A stretch of DNA of 16,165 bases from Chrysochromulina tobinii. Taxonomy: Eukaryota > Haptophyta > Prymnesiales > Chrysochromulinaceae. Made by a program: the position numbers and the translations under genes. The notes below the pieces were generated by a model that saw only the letters and a list, made by a program, of their open reading frames with translations, ran no database searches and was not told the origin of the DNA. The DNA is taken from NCBI GenBank assembly GCA_001275005.1, contig JWZX01000114.1, positions 1 to 16,165 on the forward strand, in the 5' to 3' direction. Within the stretch, counting starts at the first letter, position 1. Every line of letters starts with the position of its first letter. This document shows positions 1 through 8,900 of the stretch, piece after piece.

Positions 1-80
1 GGCGGCGACGGCGTCGGCAGCGGCGACGGCGGCGGCGGCGGCGGCGGCAGCGACGGCGGCGGCAGCGACGGCGGTGGTCG
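1..80 (-). repeat. GGC-rich low-complexity tract, coding for Ala/Val run
   Basis: Imperfect trinucleotide repeat of ggc/gac/gtc. In the frame fixed by the upstream minus-strand exon it reads as alanine with scattered valine and one aspartate. It lies at the window edge, so its full length is unknown. A poly-Ala linker at or near the C-terminal part of the minus-strand protein is the simplest reading. Confidence 0.6.
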
Positions 81-2742
81 CGAGCGTCCCTAATTTGGCA
101 ATGGCGAGCGTCCACGACGGCGAGGTCGCGGCTGAGGCGATCTGCGACGGCGAGGTCGCGGCAGATGCGATCTGCGCGAACCGTCGGCGCTGTGCCACGT
201 CACCACCGAGCGCCCACGAGCGCATCGCATAGTCCGTCAGCGGCATGCCAAACCAGGCCAGCATGCGCCCCGCGCCGAACCCATGCTCAATCTCGTTCAA
301 GTGGAGCGTCGCGAGAGTATTCTCCGCACCTGGTCATTAGAGGTCATTAGAGGTCATTAGAGGTCATTAGAGGTCATTAGAGGTCATTAGAGGTCATTAG
401 AGTATTCTCCGCACCGGGTTTGGGCCAGCGGATGAAAAAGTCCGCACGGAACGCAGAGGAGCCCAGCGCCGTCGCGAGCACGCGCAGCGTCGCGCGCACC
501 TGATGAGGGAGGCAATCAAGAGCGGCCGTCAAGAGCCATCGGGAGCGCCGTCACGAGCGCGCGCAGCGTCGCACGCACCACCTCAACGACGGTCCGCCCC
601 AGCAATCAATTCGCAATCAATTCGCAATCCATTCGCAATCCATTCGCAATCCATTCGCAATCCATTCGCAATCAAGTCGCACGCACCACCTCTACGACAG
701 TCCGCCCCAGCGCATCGCCCGCGACGACGCTCTCGAGCACCATGGACGTGTGGCGCGCGCGCGCCGGTGGGCTGTGAACGTCGTGATTTGCATGTGTGAA
801 CGTCGTGATTTGCAGGAGGGCGGTGTGAGGTGTGAGGTCGGGCACAGCACTCAATGTCGGTGTGAAGGCGGTGTGAAGGCGGGTGTGAGGTCGGGCACAG
901 CGAATCCATGGCACTCAATGACACTCAAAAAGCATACATAGGGCATTCAATGGCACTCAACGGCAAGCACCTGTGCACGTGCGCGTTACATGAGGGCGGT
1001 GTGAAGTCGGACACGGCCACCAGAGCCTCATGTCCCTCGAGCAACAGCAGCCGCTCCATGCAGTTGGTGCGTGCCGCGAGCACCTACACGCGCGCGCCGT
1101 CATCAGAGGTCATCAAAAGTCATCAGAGGCCATCAGAGGTCATCAGAGATCATCATAAGTCATCAGAAGTCATCAGAGGTCATCAGAGATCATCAGAAGT
1201 CATCAGAGATCATCAGAAGTCATCAGAGATCATCAGAAGTCATCAGAGGTCATCAGAAGTCATCAGAAGTCATCAGAGGTCATCAGAGATCATCAGAAGT
1301 CATCAGAGGGGAGCACCTGCACGCGCCCGCCGTTGATGCAGAGCACTGCGAGTTCCTGATCATATGGCACCTGACCCTCAATGATGAGCGTGCGGGAGCC
1401 GCCCGCGGCAGCGCGACCCGACTTGAAGATGGACTCGGCCTGCGTGAGGATGAGCTCCTCGAACCAACGGGCGCGGCTCACCTGCCAAGCTCAGATGGGC
1501 CTGCATCATTAGGATGACCTGCATCATTAGGATGAGCTCTGCGAACCAACGGGCGCGGCGCACCTCACGCACTGACGCATCACCCGCGCTGAGAGCCTTC
1601 ACGGGCGCATAGGCCCACAAGGAGCCATTCGAGAGGTTGGGAGGGTTGGCAAGACGAGGCCTGGGCTCGCCGCTCGGCATTGGTACGAACCGAAGCGGCT
1701 CGATCTGGTCGAGGCTCAGGCAGAGCAGAGGTCATTAGAGGCAATTAGAAGCCATCAGTGGTCATCAGTGGTCATCAGTGGTCATCACACCTGGTCGAGG
1801 CTCAGGCAGAGCAGGCCGCCGCTGTTGGTACCCATCGTGGGCTTGAGGACAAGGCGCTTGTGGTGGCGCAGGAGCACCTAAATGTCCGCAGAGGCCATCA
1901 GGGGCACTTCAAAGGCCGCAGAGGCCATCAGGGGCACTTAAAAGGCCGCAGAGGCCATCAGGGGCGCTTCAAAGTCCGCAGAGGCCATCAGCGGCGCAGC
2001 GAGGGGATAATGGCAAGGCGCCGTGGCGAGCGACTCGTAACCGCCGCCGCCGCCGCCGCCGCTGAGCATCGTGCTGCTGGCGCCCATGCCGAGGGTGTCG
2101 CTAGCCGTTGTGGGTACAGATGCGATCGGGCTGGTACGCTTCTTCGACTTAACGGGGAGGCGATAGTCATCAGAGGTCATCAGGAGGGGAACACACCTCC
2201 AGTCGCAGCTCACAGCACGGGTCTGAGGGCGCGAGGAGCGTGCGGGAGGTCGTCAGAACGGGCACGTACTGCCCGTCGTCGTCCACCGCAAAGTCGGCCT
2301 CCGCGCCCACGTCGACGCCACCCATCGGGTCGTCGACGAAGGAGCACGTGTGCAGAGTCGGTACGATGAGCGCGATCGGCACTCCCAGCCCCACCCAGTG
2401 CTCCTTGCGCAGCGCCTTGTCGTCCGACCAAGCCCCCGCATCGCACCGGAAGGACGCTCGCTTCTGGGCCGCGTGAAAGCATCCAATCAGCTGGGACAGA
2501 GAGCTCGCGTAATTGGCTCCTTCCGCGCTGCTCGGCCCCTTCCACGACGCATCAGCCAGCCCAAACAGCAGGCTATGGCGGTTGGCGCAAAGGTCTTCCT
2601 CGAATTGGTCCGCGACCGTTTTCGGCGACGCAGCGCCGTCAATGAATATGTCTTGGTACATGTTCGAGTGTTGCCCAGCGGGCGCGCGCGCACACCTGCA
2701 CTTCGCCCACCGTCTCGTGTGGGACCTTCCCGATCGGGACAT
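1..2742 (-). CDS. Unrecognised multi-exon protein, 3' end beyond window
   Basis: Proposed exons in transcription order: 2742-2197, 2147 to about 2030 (end unsure), 1877-1791, 1704-1564, 1481-1317, 1083-971, 771-687, 499-415, 329-1. Apart from the second exon's end, all joins keep frame. The ATG at 2742 is the first ATG of the opening reading frame; an upstream exon cannot be excluded. The first exon gives 182 codons with segments such as YQDIFIDGAASPKTVADQFE and VPIALIVPTLHTCSFVDDP. A later part reads REVSRARWFEELILTQAES, then VVEVVRATLRVLATALGSSA, then FFIRWPKPGAENTLATLHLN and GRMLAWFGMPLTDYAMRSWA. The visible end is an Ala/Val-rich tract. No signal peptide, membrane segment or catalytic motif is evident and I do not recognise the family. 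The array orientation inside the introns (acctctgatg on the minus strand) supports transcription from this strand. The gene is divergent from the fucosyltransferase. Confidence 0.62.
115..174 (-). repeat. 30-bp tandem coding duplication (QIASAATSPS twice)
   Basis: Two adjacent 30-bp copies within the last visible exon of the minus-strand gene. They encode the decapeptide QIASAATSPS twice in a row, with small differences just outside. Because the unit is a multiple of three, the duplication leaves the reading frame intact. Confidence 0.7.
330..414 (-). other. Intron (85 bp), flanked by 16-bp exact duplication
   Basis: Minus-strand intron starting GTGCGGAG and ending ATGACCAG. Its body is seven 10-bp units (ctaatgacct on the sense strand; plus-strand 331-400). 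Its first 16 bases (sense GTGCGGAGAATACTCT) are repeated exactly as the start of the next exon. Splicing between the copies keeps frame: CCC G|GT GCG GAG. The donor comes from one copy and the acceptor from the array end. Confidence 0.75.
500..686 (-). other. Intron (187 bp), two nested duplications
   Basis: Minus-strand intron from GTGCGTGCGAC to CCTCCCTCATCAG. It holds seven copies of an 11-bp unit (plus-strand 603-675). That array sits between 36-bp copies at 568-603 and 676-711 (34 of 36 identical). A second pair, 466-500 and 545-579, matches at 32 of 35. This fits two successive insertion or duplication events at one site. The spliced product reads VVEV|VRATLRV in frame. Confidence 0.68.
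772..970 (-). other. Intron (199 bp), tentative
   Basis: Proposed donor is CACAG|GTGCTTG and acceptor TTCACAG. The phase matches (two bases before, one after). The interior has repeated runs of the type tgtgcccgacctcacac and two copies of a 19-bp run containing cacgacgttcaca (774-815). Related sequence sits at the end of the upstream exon (around 999-1020), so copies of exon sequence again seem to build the intron. Exact ends are less sure than for its neighbours. Confidence 0.45.
1084..1316 (-). other. Intron (233 bp), long 10-bp array
   Basis: Minus-strand intron starting GTGCTCCCCTCTGATG and ending GCGTGTAG. Nearly all of it (about 1101-1309) is a roughly 10-bp array of catcagaggt/catcagaagt/catcagagat on the plus strand. 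Both ends carry a 23-bp copy, 1078-1100 and 1311-1333, identical at 21 of 23 bases, with the AG|GT junction inside each copy. Phase 0 is kept (GGRVQ|VLAART). Confidence 0.7.
1482..1563 (-). other. Intron (82 bp) that is largely a diverged copy of the next exon start
   Basis: Donor GAG|GTGCGCCGCG, acceptor CTTGGCAG. The 35-bp stretch at 1529-1563 matches 1447-1481 at 32 of 35 bases, so the intron's beginning and the following exon's beginning are copies of each other. The spliced frame is REV|SRARWFEELIL with phase 0. Left unspliced, the duplicated peptide RARWF(A/E)ELIL would appear twice. Confidence 0.7.
1705..1790 (-). other. Intron (86 bp), 24-bp exact duplication supplying the acceptor
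   Basis: Sense strand: the exon ends CTCGACCAG, the intron starts GTGTGATGACC and ends CTCGACCAG. The 24-bp stretch 1791-1814 (end of the upstream exon) is repeated exactly at 1705-1728 (end of the intron). Here the inserted array supplies the GT donor and the copied exon supplies the AG acceptor, the mirror image of the 10149-10236 intron. Phase 0: LSLDQ|IEPLRF. Confidence 0.75.
1878..2029 (-). other. Intron with 30-bp repeat x4; donor unclear
   Basis: The acceptor GGACATTTAG|GTGCTCCTGCG at 1878 is well supported by the open frame that follows. The body is four 30-bp units (1881-2000) containing gccgcagaggccatcagggg. In-frame stops inside the array imply removal. No clean GT donor gives phase 0 near 2010-2040; a GC donor is possible, so the left boundary of the preceding exon is approximate. 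Confidence 0.45.
2148..2196 (-). other. Short intron (49 bp), tentative
   Basis: Proposed GAG|GTGTGTTCCCC ... CCGTTAAG|TCGAAG. It contains two tgatgacctc-type units and a stop in the upstream frame. Removal joins CELRLE to SKKRTSPIAS in frame. It is shorter than the other introns and shows no flanking copy, so another acceptor is possible. Confidence 0.45.
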
Positions 2743-2900
2743 GTTGCAGATTTCCAGATTTATCAAGTTCGAGTTCCGATGAAGTTAGCGCGCTCTGTCG
2801 AGGCTTTACGGTTAACAACTTTCGGCCCATCAGTCAGTTGGTGAAGCTCTGTAGTCTCGCATCCCGAAACAAACTATGCGCGTTGTTATGAGCGTTGACG
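2743..2900. promoter_or_regulatory. Divergent intergenic region, likely shared promoter
   Basis: This 158-bp gap lies between two divergent start codons (minus ATG at 2742, plus ATG at 2901), so both core promoters must sit here or inside the coding starts. I see no TATA box or other clear element. A short AT-richer patch occurs around 2750-2830. Confidence 0.4.
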
Positions 2901-4315
2901 ATGCATCCCGCCGTGGACGTCCGGCTCGGGCAGCTGCGCTGGGCCGCGTTGCATGTGCATCCCGCATTCGACGCCGATCATCCGAATTGGGACGAAGCCA
3001 ACTGCTCGGGACTGTTGCTCACGCACGTGGCCGTGCCGACGGCCATCCAGCCCATCTGGCACGGCTCCACCACGGGTTCGCTCCGGCGGTTGCTCCAACC
3101 GTGCCGCCGCGCGTGCTCCCTCGGCCAGGTCGGCTGCACCACTCGGCAAGGGAGCGTGATCGGACGTTGCAATGCGACACACGGCGTCGAGTACGCCCAC
3201 CGTCTCCCGCGGCCGGGCGAGCCGGCCGTTGTGAGCTTCAACATGCCATCGTCGAAGCACGTTGAGGCCGTGCTTGCAGCGATCGCGGACGCGCGACCGC
3301 GGTTGTACTTTGAGTTTGAGGCGGCAGGGCACGCGCGCGTGCCACGAGATACCATCCTCAAGGGCGTCGATGGCATGATGTCGTTTCAGCGCGATGCGCT
3401 CGTGCCGTACCCGTACTTGAGCGCCTCGCAGCTTTGGGAAACCTCGCTGCGCCGTCCAGAGCGTGGGTTTCATGAGCGCCGACCCGCCGTGGCCGCATTC
3501 GTGTCCAACTGTGGCTCCCGGTATCGCAACGAGGTGGTCGAATTCTTACGAAACGCGTCGATCGAGGTCCACTCATACGGCGCGTGCTACCGGCCACGCC
3601 GCGCGCAGCAGGACGGAGGTGCCAACAGCTCCACGTTTGACGCTCGCGAGTTCCGCAAGTCTCAGGGCTTTGAGTCTGGGGTGAAGCCCGAATGCTTGCA
3701 CTATCGCGCGATCCTTGCGGTGGAGAACTCGGCGTGCACGGACTACGTGACCGAGAAGCTCATACAGGTGGTCGGGTGCGGGGCGGTGCCGATCGTACGC
3801 ACAGTTAATGGGCTGCCGGATTACAACGGCCTGTACGGCAGGTTCCCCATGCTGGATGGAGCACGTCTTGATGCAGCCTTTGCATCCTCCGTGCGCCAAG
3901 TGCTGACGGACCAGCGCACCTTTGAGAGCTACATGCCGTGGCACACTCGGACGTGGGTGCCCAGCCACGAGGTCATCGTCCAAAAGGACATGCGGAACCC
4001 GCACTGCACGCTACTTGATCTTATCACCAAGAGTCGCGAGACGTCGGGGGCTCTGTCGCCCTCGCACCTCGCGTCGGACGCACCAGGTGTGTCCTCTGAT
4101 GACCCCTTGAGGCCCTCATCATCACCCTTTGTTGACCCCTTGATTACCCTTTATGACCGCAACGCCTCGCGTCCGTTTCACCAGGTGGCGGCGGAAGGTG
4201 TGAGACGGGCTCCAAGATGCACACACCACGGCCCCAGCAAAGGTTTGCACGCTCGTTTGCGGGTGGCTCCTACGCGACAGCGGAAGAGGTTGCGCGGAAT
4301 GGCTCGCTCGGGTGA
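2901..4315 (+). CDS. GT10-family alpha-1,3-fucosyltransferase-like protein
   Basis: GT10 enzymes transfer fucose from GDP-fucose to glycan acceptors, usually in the Golgi. The C-terminal catalytic region is clear: FVSNCGSRYRNEVVEFL (from residue 200), then AVENSACTDYVTEKL (about 273-287), the hallmark GT10 block, followed by GCGAVPIVRTVNGLPDY. The N-terminal half fits the acceptor-side domain (LYFEFEAAGHARVP, DGMMSFQRDALVPYPYL). The first in-frame ATG is 2901; a stop lies just upstream (2889). No N-terminal membrane anchor is visible, which is unusual for the family, so a missing upstream exon or a soluble form is possible. I propose an intron at 4087-4184; spliced, the protein is 438 aa and ends at 4315. 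Unspliced, the frame stays open to 4409 (502 aa) through array-like sequence, giving an odd tail. Confidence 0.88.
4087..4184 (+). other. Probable intron (98 bp) near the 3' end of the fucosyltransferase gene
   Basis: Donor CACCAG|GTGTGTCCTCTGATGACC, acceptor TTTCACCAG|GTGGCGG. The 9-mer CACCAGGTG occurs at both junctions. The interior carries the same tgatgacccctt motifs seen in the other introns. Splicing gives CCA G|GT GGC and a stop at 4313-4315. The interval has no in-frame stop, so retention is also coding. Confidence 0.55.
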
Positions 4316-4796
4316 AAGGGAGAAAAAGGGACGCGGATTAATCAATAAAATCATTAATCAACATACGAGCGGAAGGAGCGGTACACAAGTACCTCTAAGG
4401 TACCTCTAAACAAGCGGCTCTCGAGTTCTTTACGCGTAGCCAGCCTAAAAAGGGGGAGAGTGGTCGGAGAAGAGGAGATGTATCGCCCAGCCCGCTCCCA
4501 AGAAACGGACTCCGAACGGCCAAACTTGCGAAGGCGCCAATGGCCAAATGCGAAGGCCGAAGCTTGCCGCGCGTTCACGCTCCCCAACAACGTGAAACGC
4601 CGCTCGATCGTCATCGTGAAGAGCGCCCATGGGCCGCCCATGCTGAAAATGTCAACTCATGACCTCTAATGACCTCTAATGACCTCTAATGACCTCATAA
4701 ATGACCTCTAATGACCACTAATGACCTCTACTGACGCCCATGGGCCTTCATGGGCCGCCCATGCTGAAAGGGTGGGCGCCTCTGGTGCGTTATCCG
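4316..4796. other. Intergenic region with array flanked by 20-bp direct repeats
   Basis: No gene is convincingly supported. A minus frame from 4641 to 4354 (95 aa, containing MTIERRFTLLGS) is open but has no recognised domain; its ATG lies inside the left repeat copy. The main structure is a ctaatgacct array (about 4654-4732) between two identical 20-bp copies (4629-4648 and 4750-4769). Confidence 0.5.
4629..4769 (+). repeat. Array insertion between perfect 20-bp direct repeats
   Basis: Both 20-bp copies read atgggccgcccatgctgaaa and are 121 bp apart. Between them are about eight units of ctaatgacct (with variants cactaatgac and cataaatgac) and a further partial copy, gcccatgggcc. The unit is the same as in the introns, but no AGGT lies in the duplicated sequence and neither flank is clearly coding. 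Confidence 0.7.
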
Positions 4797-5657
4797 TCAC
4801 CGTCGGGGGTGGCTGCCCGAAGCCTTTCCATGCGGCGGCGGTCCGACGCCCGCTACGACGCCCGGGGCGGCCTGTTGGTCACCTGCGGCGGCGGCCTGTT
4901 TACCGGAGGATTTACCGGAGGATTTACCGGAGGATTTACCTGAGGATAGGTCAGCATCAGCATCCGCCGCACCGCTGAGCATCCGCTTACGCAGCGCCAT
5001 GAGCGCCAAGGCGACGACCACATCGGCAAATTCGACGGACTCGCGGTGCGACTGCGTCGACTCCGCCGCCTCGGCCGACGCAGCTTGCAGCAAGGGATCC
5101 ACCAAGTCACGCAAGTGGCGGCGCTCGACCGGCAGCGCGAAGGGTGGTGCGCCCAGCACGGCGCCCGTCGCCCTGACGACGAGGCGCGCGCGCCAGAGTT
5201 CCATCAAGAGGAATTGGACGGCAGCGCCCAGCGCGCGCGCGCACTTGCCTTGCTCGCGCGTCCAAAACGCTTGGAAGAAACCCTCGACGGTGTGGCATCG
5301 TTTGGATGACGAGACGCCCACGGGCTGGAGGTATGCCTGCAGCGCCGGTCGCAGCAAGAGGTGGCGGCGCTCGAATGTTTGCACCATCCACGAGGACGCC
5401 TCCTTCCAAGGCTGCTCGGCTGATGGCGGCGGTGGTGAGTCGGATAGGCGATGCTTCCGCTGGCTCGGCCGGTGCCGTGGCCCACTGCTGCTGTGGACGA
5501 TGGGCTCCGAAACAAAGAATTCGCGAGCAGGCAGAGGCGGCGGAGGTGGCGGCAGCGGTGGCGGTAACTCGTGGCCGCCCTCGAGTGGTGGGAGGTCTAA
5601 GTCGTCGACCCTCGCGTCGGCATGGAGGTCGACGAGCGCTTTGCGTTTCATAACCAT
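4797..5657 (-). CDS. Uncharacterised 286-aa protein, single exon
   Basis: A continuous frame with an ATG at 5657 and TGA at 4797. The N-terminal third is disordered and proline-rich (PPPLPPPPPPLPAREFF), followed by a probable helical globular middle: SWMVQTFERRHLLLRPALQA, EGFFQAFWTREQGKCARALG, AAVQFLLMELWRARLVVRA and SVEFADVVVALALMALRKRM. The C-terminus is low complexity with four SSGK repeats. The amphipathic, Ala/Leu-rich middle looks like a real folded helical domain, but I do not recognise a family and no catalytic motif is visible. The gene is divergent from the ShKT/TPR/oxygenase gene with a 253-bp gap. A plus frame overlaps it (4999-5754) but has an implausible composition, rich in Arg, Ser and Thr. 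Confidence 0.6.
   Translation of the reverse strand: MVMKRKALVDLHADARVDDLDLPPLEGGHELPPPLPPPPPPLPAREFFVSEPIVHSSSGPRHRPSQRKHRLSDSPPPPSAEQPWKEASSWMVQTFERRHLLLRPALQAYLQPVGVSSSKRCHTVEGFFQAFWTREQGKCARALGAAVQFLLMELWRARLVVRATGAVLGAPPFALPVERRHLRDLVDPLLQAASAEAAESTQSHRESVEFADVVVALALMALRKRMLSGAADADADLSSGKSSGKSSGKSSGKQAAAAGDQQAAPGVVAGVGPPPHGKASGSHPRR
4898..4948 (-). repeat. 12-bp coding tandem repeat (SSGK)
   Basis: Four units of a 12-bp sequence (plus-strand tttaccggagga) encode SSGK repeated near the C-terminus of the minus-strand protein. The last unit differs by one base (acctga). Each sense-strand unit contains GGTAAAT, which resembles a splice donor, but there is no evidence it is used. Confidence 0.75.
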
Positions 5658-5910
5658 GCTGAATTCCTATCCGCGCATTCCGCAGAAAACGCTTCCTCGC
5701 GCGCTGTTGGTGACACACACGACGTTGGACAGTCGACATTTATCTGTCGTCTAGATGCACATGAATTCGGAGCACATGTGTGGGGCTTCAGAGCTTCGCA
5801 AACCTTACTTGAGTCCTTGACACAATCACGGACGGGGAACACCACGATCGGGTCAGCGAGCGGCTCGGCCAGCACATCACAATCACCGCCGACGCGGAGA
5901 GAAGTGCACA
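5658..5910. promoter_or_regulatory. Divergent intergenic region (253 bp)
   Basis: The gap lies between divergent start codons at 5657 (minus) and 5911 (plus), so it should contain both promoters. I see no array, no splice module and no recognisable core element. It is one of the few non-coding stretches in the window without the 10-bp repeats. Confidence 0.4.
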
Positions 5911-8900
5911 ATGTCACTGGCGCTCGCGTTCGTGCTCGTCGCCCTCGGCCAGTCGTGCACCGACCGCTCGAACGAGTGTGGCACATGGGCGGCCCTTGGC
6001 AAGTGCTCCAAGGATCGGAGCCACATGTCCAAGGAGTGTCCCTACTCGTGCAAAACGTCGTGCGGTGGCAAGGGCGCGGCGCTGGTGGCTGCGATTGCGC
6101 TCGAGCCGGTGCCGAAGGCCGACCAGTATAGACAGCTGGGCGACATTTACGCGATCGAAGGCAAGATGGTGGCGTCCGAGCAGGCGCTGCGCCTGGCCAC
6201 CGAGATCGCACCCACCGACAGCGAGATCCAACGGCTTCTCGGCACGGTCGTGAAGCGATTGGGCGACGCCGAGGGAGCGCTCGCTTTGTTCCGCAAGGCT
6301 GTGCAGCTCAACCATTCGAACGCATGGGCGCACGTCAACATCGGCAACGCGCTCACTCCGGGCGATGAGTGCTTCGCAGCGTACCGCGAGGCCATCCGTG
6401 TCGACCCGACCATGACGAACGCGTACATCAGCCTGGGCGATAAGCTCCTCATGGGAGGCCGCGCGGAGGAGGGCTTCGCGACCCTACGCTCCCTCGCGGC
6501 CTTCTCGGCGCAGCATGATCCCGGCCGTCTCTACGAGAAGCTCGCCGAACACCAAAGGGTCGTCGAGGCTGCCTACGCCCAGACCCTCGCTGACGCCAGG
6601 CGCGGCCCCCAGACCTCTGCAGTGGCTCGCAATTGGATCGAGTACACGCGAGAGGCGCTAGGCGACGACAAGTGCCGCAACCCGCGCACTCGGATGGAGT
6701 GTGAAGAGAAGTGCCTGACGCCCGCATGCATTGAAGGACTCGAAGAGGCGCTTCAACATGTCACCACCCATGTGCGCGTGGACGAAGCGCCGCATGGCGA
6801 GGAGTACATGTATGTACCGCCGCTCTGACGACCTCTGACGACCTCTGCCGACGATCTGATGAGCTCTGATGAGCTCTGATGAGCTCTGATGAGCTCTGAT
6901 GAGCTCTGATGACCTCTGCCAAGCTCTGATGAGCTCTGACGGAGCGTACGTGTATGCACCGCCGCCACTGATGAGCTCTGATTGCGACGGATGAGCCCTT
7001 GATTGCGTCCTTCATCAGGTATCGCGTCATCGGCCAGTCCGAGAGCCAACCTTCCCTGATTGCGACTGATGACCCTTGATTGCCGCCTTCATCAGGTATC
7101 GCATCATCGGCCAGTCCGAGAGGCAACCTTCCCGTGCGCCGCTTGAGCCGGCGGTTCTCAAAGGAGCCGTTGATGAGGCGTGGGCGCCGTACCGGTGGAG
7201 CGCTTCGTCTCGGGCGCTCACCGAGGCAGCGGGCGAGGACGAAGTCAAAGTGACGGTGACACAGCGCGGCAAGTTTGAGGTGTGAATAGATTAGATGAGC
7301 CCTTGATTGCCGCCCTCATCAGGTGTCGGAGAACGCAACCACTCGAGCTCATCTCCATTCCCTGATTGCAACTGATGACCCTTGATTGCGTCCTCCATCA
7401 GGTGTCGGAGAACGCAATCACGCGAGCTCCGACGAGCTCCATTCGCGTCGCGGATCTGGTCGCGCTGCTTCACTCGAAGCGCACGCTCAATACGACGCTC
7501 TACACGCGCCAGGTTCGTCAATTGCATGCTGATCGGCCGCCCCTGCGATGGATGGCCTCTCGCCTTGCATGCTGATGGCCTCCCTGATTGCATGCTGATG
7601 GCCTCTCGCCTTGCATGCTGATGGCCTCCCTGATTGCATGCTGATGGCCTCTCGCCGTGCATGCTGATGGCGCGCCCTGTGCTCAACACGACGCTTCGTC
7701 CAACCCTTATTTGCAGGCAACTCTCGACATGATGCCGCGCTTGCTTTCGACGGTGGCGTCCACGCCGTGGCTGGCGAACTTGCGACTGCAGGCGAGCCTG
7801 ATTGCATCCCTCATTGCGAGCCTGAGTGCATCCCTCATTGCATGCTGATTGCGCTCCAGCATCGTCGGCTAGTTGCATGCTGATGGCCTCCCTCATTGCA
7901 TGCTGACACATGGTTGCATGCTGGCACCGCAGACCATCACCATGTGGCTGGGCGACGGCCATTTCCACAACACGCTCCACAACGACCCATGGGACAATTT
8001 CCTCTGCCAGCTCCAAGGCACGCAACGGATGACCTTAGATGACCTCTGATGACCTCTGATGACCTCTGATGACCTCTGATGACCTCTGATGACCTCTGAT
8101 GACCTCTGATGACCTCTGATGACCTCTGCCAGCTCAAAGGTACTCTGCTCGGGCCGCCCGCGTGCGAGTGCTCACCACGGCCCACTTACCCCACACAGGT
8201 ACGAAACACGTACTGCTCTGGCCGCCCGATGCGCGCCCTCTCCTGTATTATGCCAAGCGCCAAAATACGTTCGCCGAGTACGCGCCCTCGACGGGGGAGA
8301 AGCGGCACCGTCGTGTCATCGAGACTGACAACACCGCCGGAGTCAACATCGCCAAGGTCGCCTTTGCACAGATGGCCTCTGATCGCCTCTGATGGCCTCT
8401 GATCGCCTCTGATCGCCTCTGATGGCCTCTGATGGCCTCTGATCGCCTCTGATCGCCTCTGATTGCCTCTGATGGCCTCTGATGGCCTCTGATCGCCTCT
8501 GATCGCCTCTGAGTCCCTCTGATCGCCTCTGATGACCTCTGATTGCCTCTGATCACCTCTGATGGCCGACTGAAGGCAGTTGCCGCTCTTTCGGCACGCC
8601 TTCACATGCCAGTGCTCATCACGGCGCCCTGTCCCGCAGGTCGACTTTGGACAGTTCCCGCTCTTTCGGGACGCTTTGAAGCAGATGCGGTACGCGAAGC
8701 TCGAGCGCGGCGACTGCTTCTTCCTCCCTCGCGGCTGGCACCACGTCGTCTTCTCCGTGGTGGGGACGCCGGCGAATTTCAATTTGGCGATCAACTTCTG
8801 GTTCAATCGCGAAGCTACCCTCAAGGGCGCGAAAGAGGGCGCGGACGCAGCGCAGGCCAAGGTGGGAGCGGGCGGCGCCTTGAAGCGCATCCAGGCACGG

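Noticed and set aside
1071-1517. Plus-strand ORFs with repeated HQRSSEVIRG-type peptides (also at 908-1336, 8186-8917 minus, 13981-14550 minus)
   Set aside because: They are the stop-free antisense reading of 10-bp arrays and lie opposite introns of well-framed genes; composition is purely repetitive.
4354-4641. Minus-strand 95-aa ORF containing MTIERRFTLLGS
   Set aside because: Open and protein-like, but no recognised family, its start lies within a duplicated 20-mer, and no transcript evidence is available; kept only as a note.
4999-5754. Plus-strand 251-aa ORF opposite the 286-aa minus protein
   Set aside because: Rich in Arg, Ser and Thr with no helical core; the minus frame has plausible hydrophobic helices and a longer frame.
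6829-7095. Reading the ShKT-TPR gene as ending at the TGA at 6826-6828
   Set aside because: Possible, but the GTATGT donor at 6810, the copied exon end at 6947-6965 and the exact phase match to the cupin_8 exon favour splicing; retained as the alternative in the gene entry.
8031-8128. TGATGA and CTGA words as C/D-box snoRNA genes
   Set aside because: The C-box-like and D-box-like words arise from the repeat unit itself; no terminal stem, spacing or guide region is visible.
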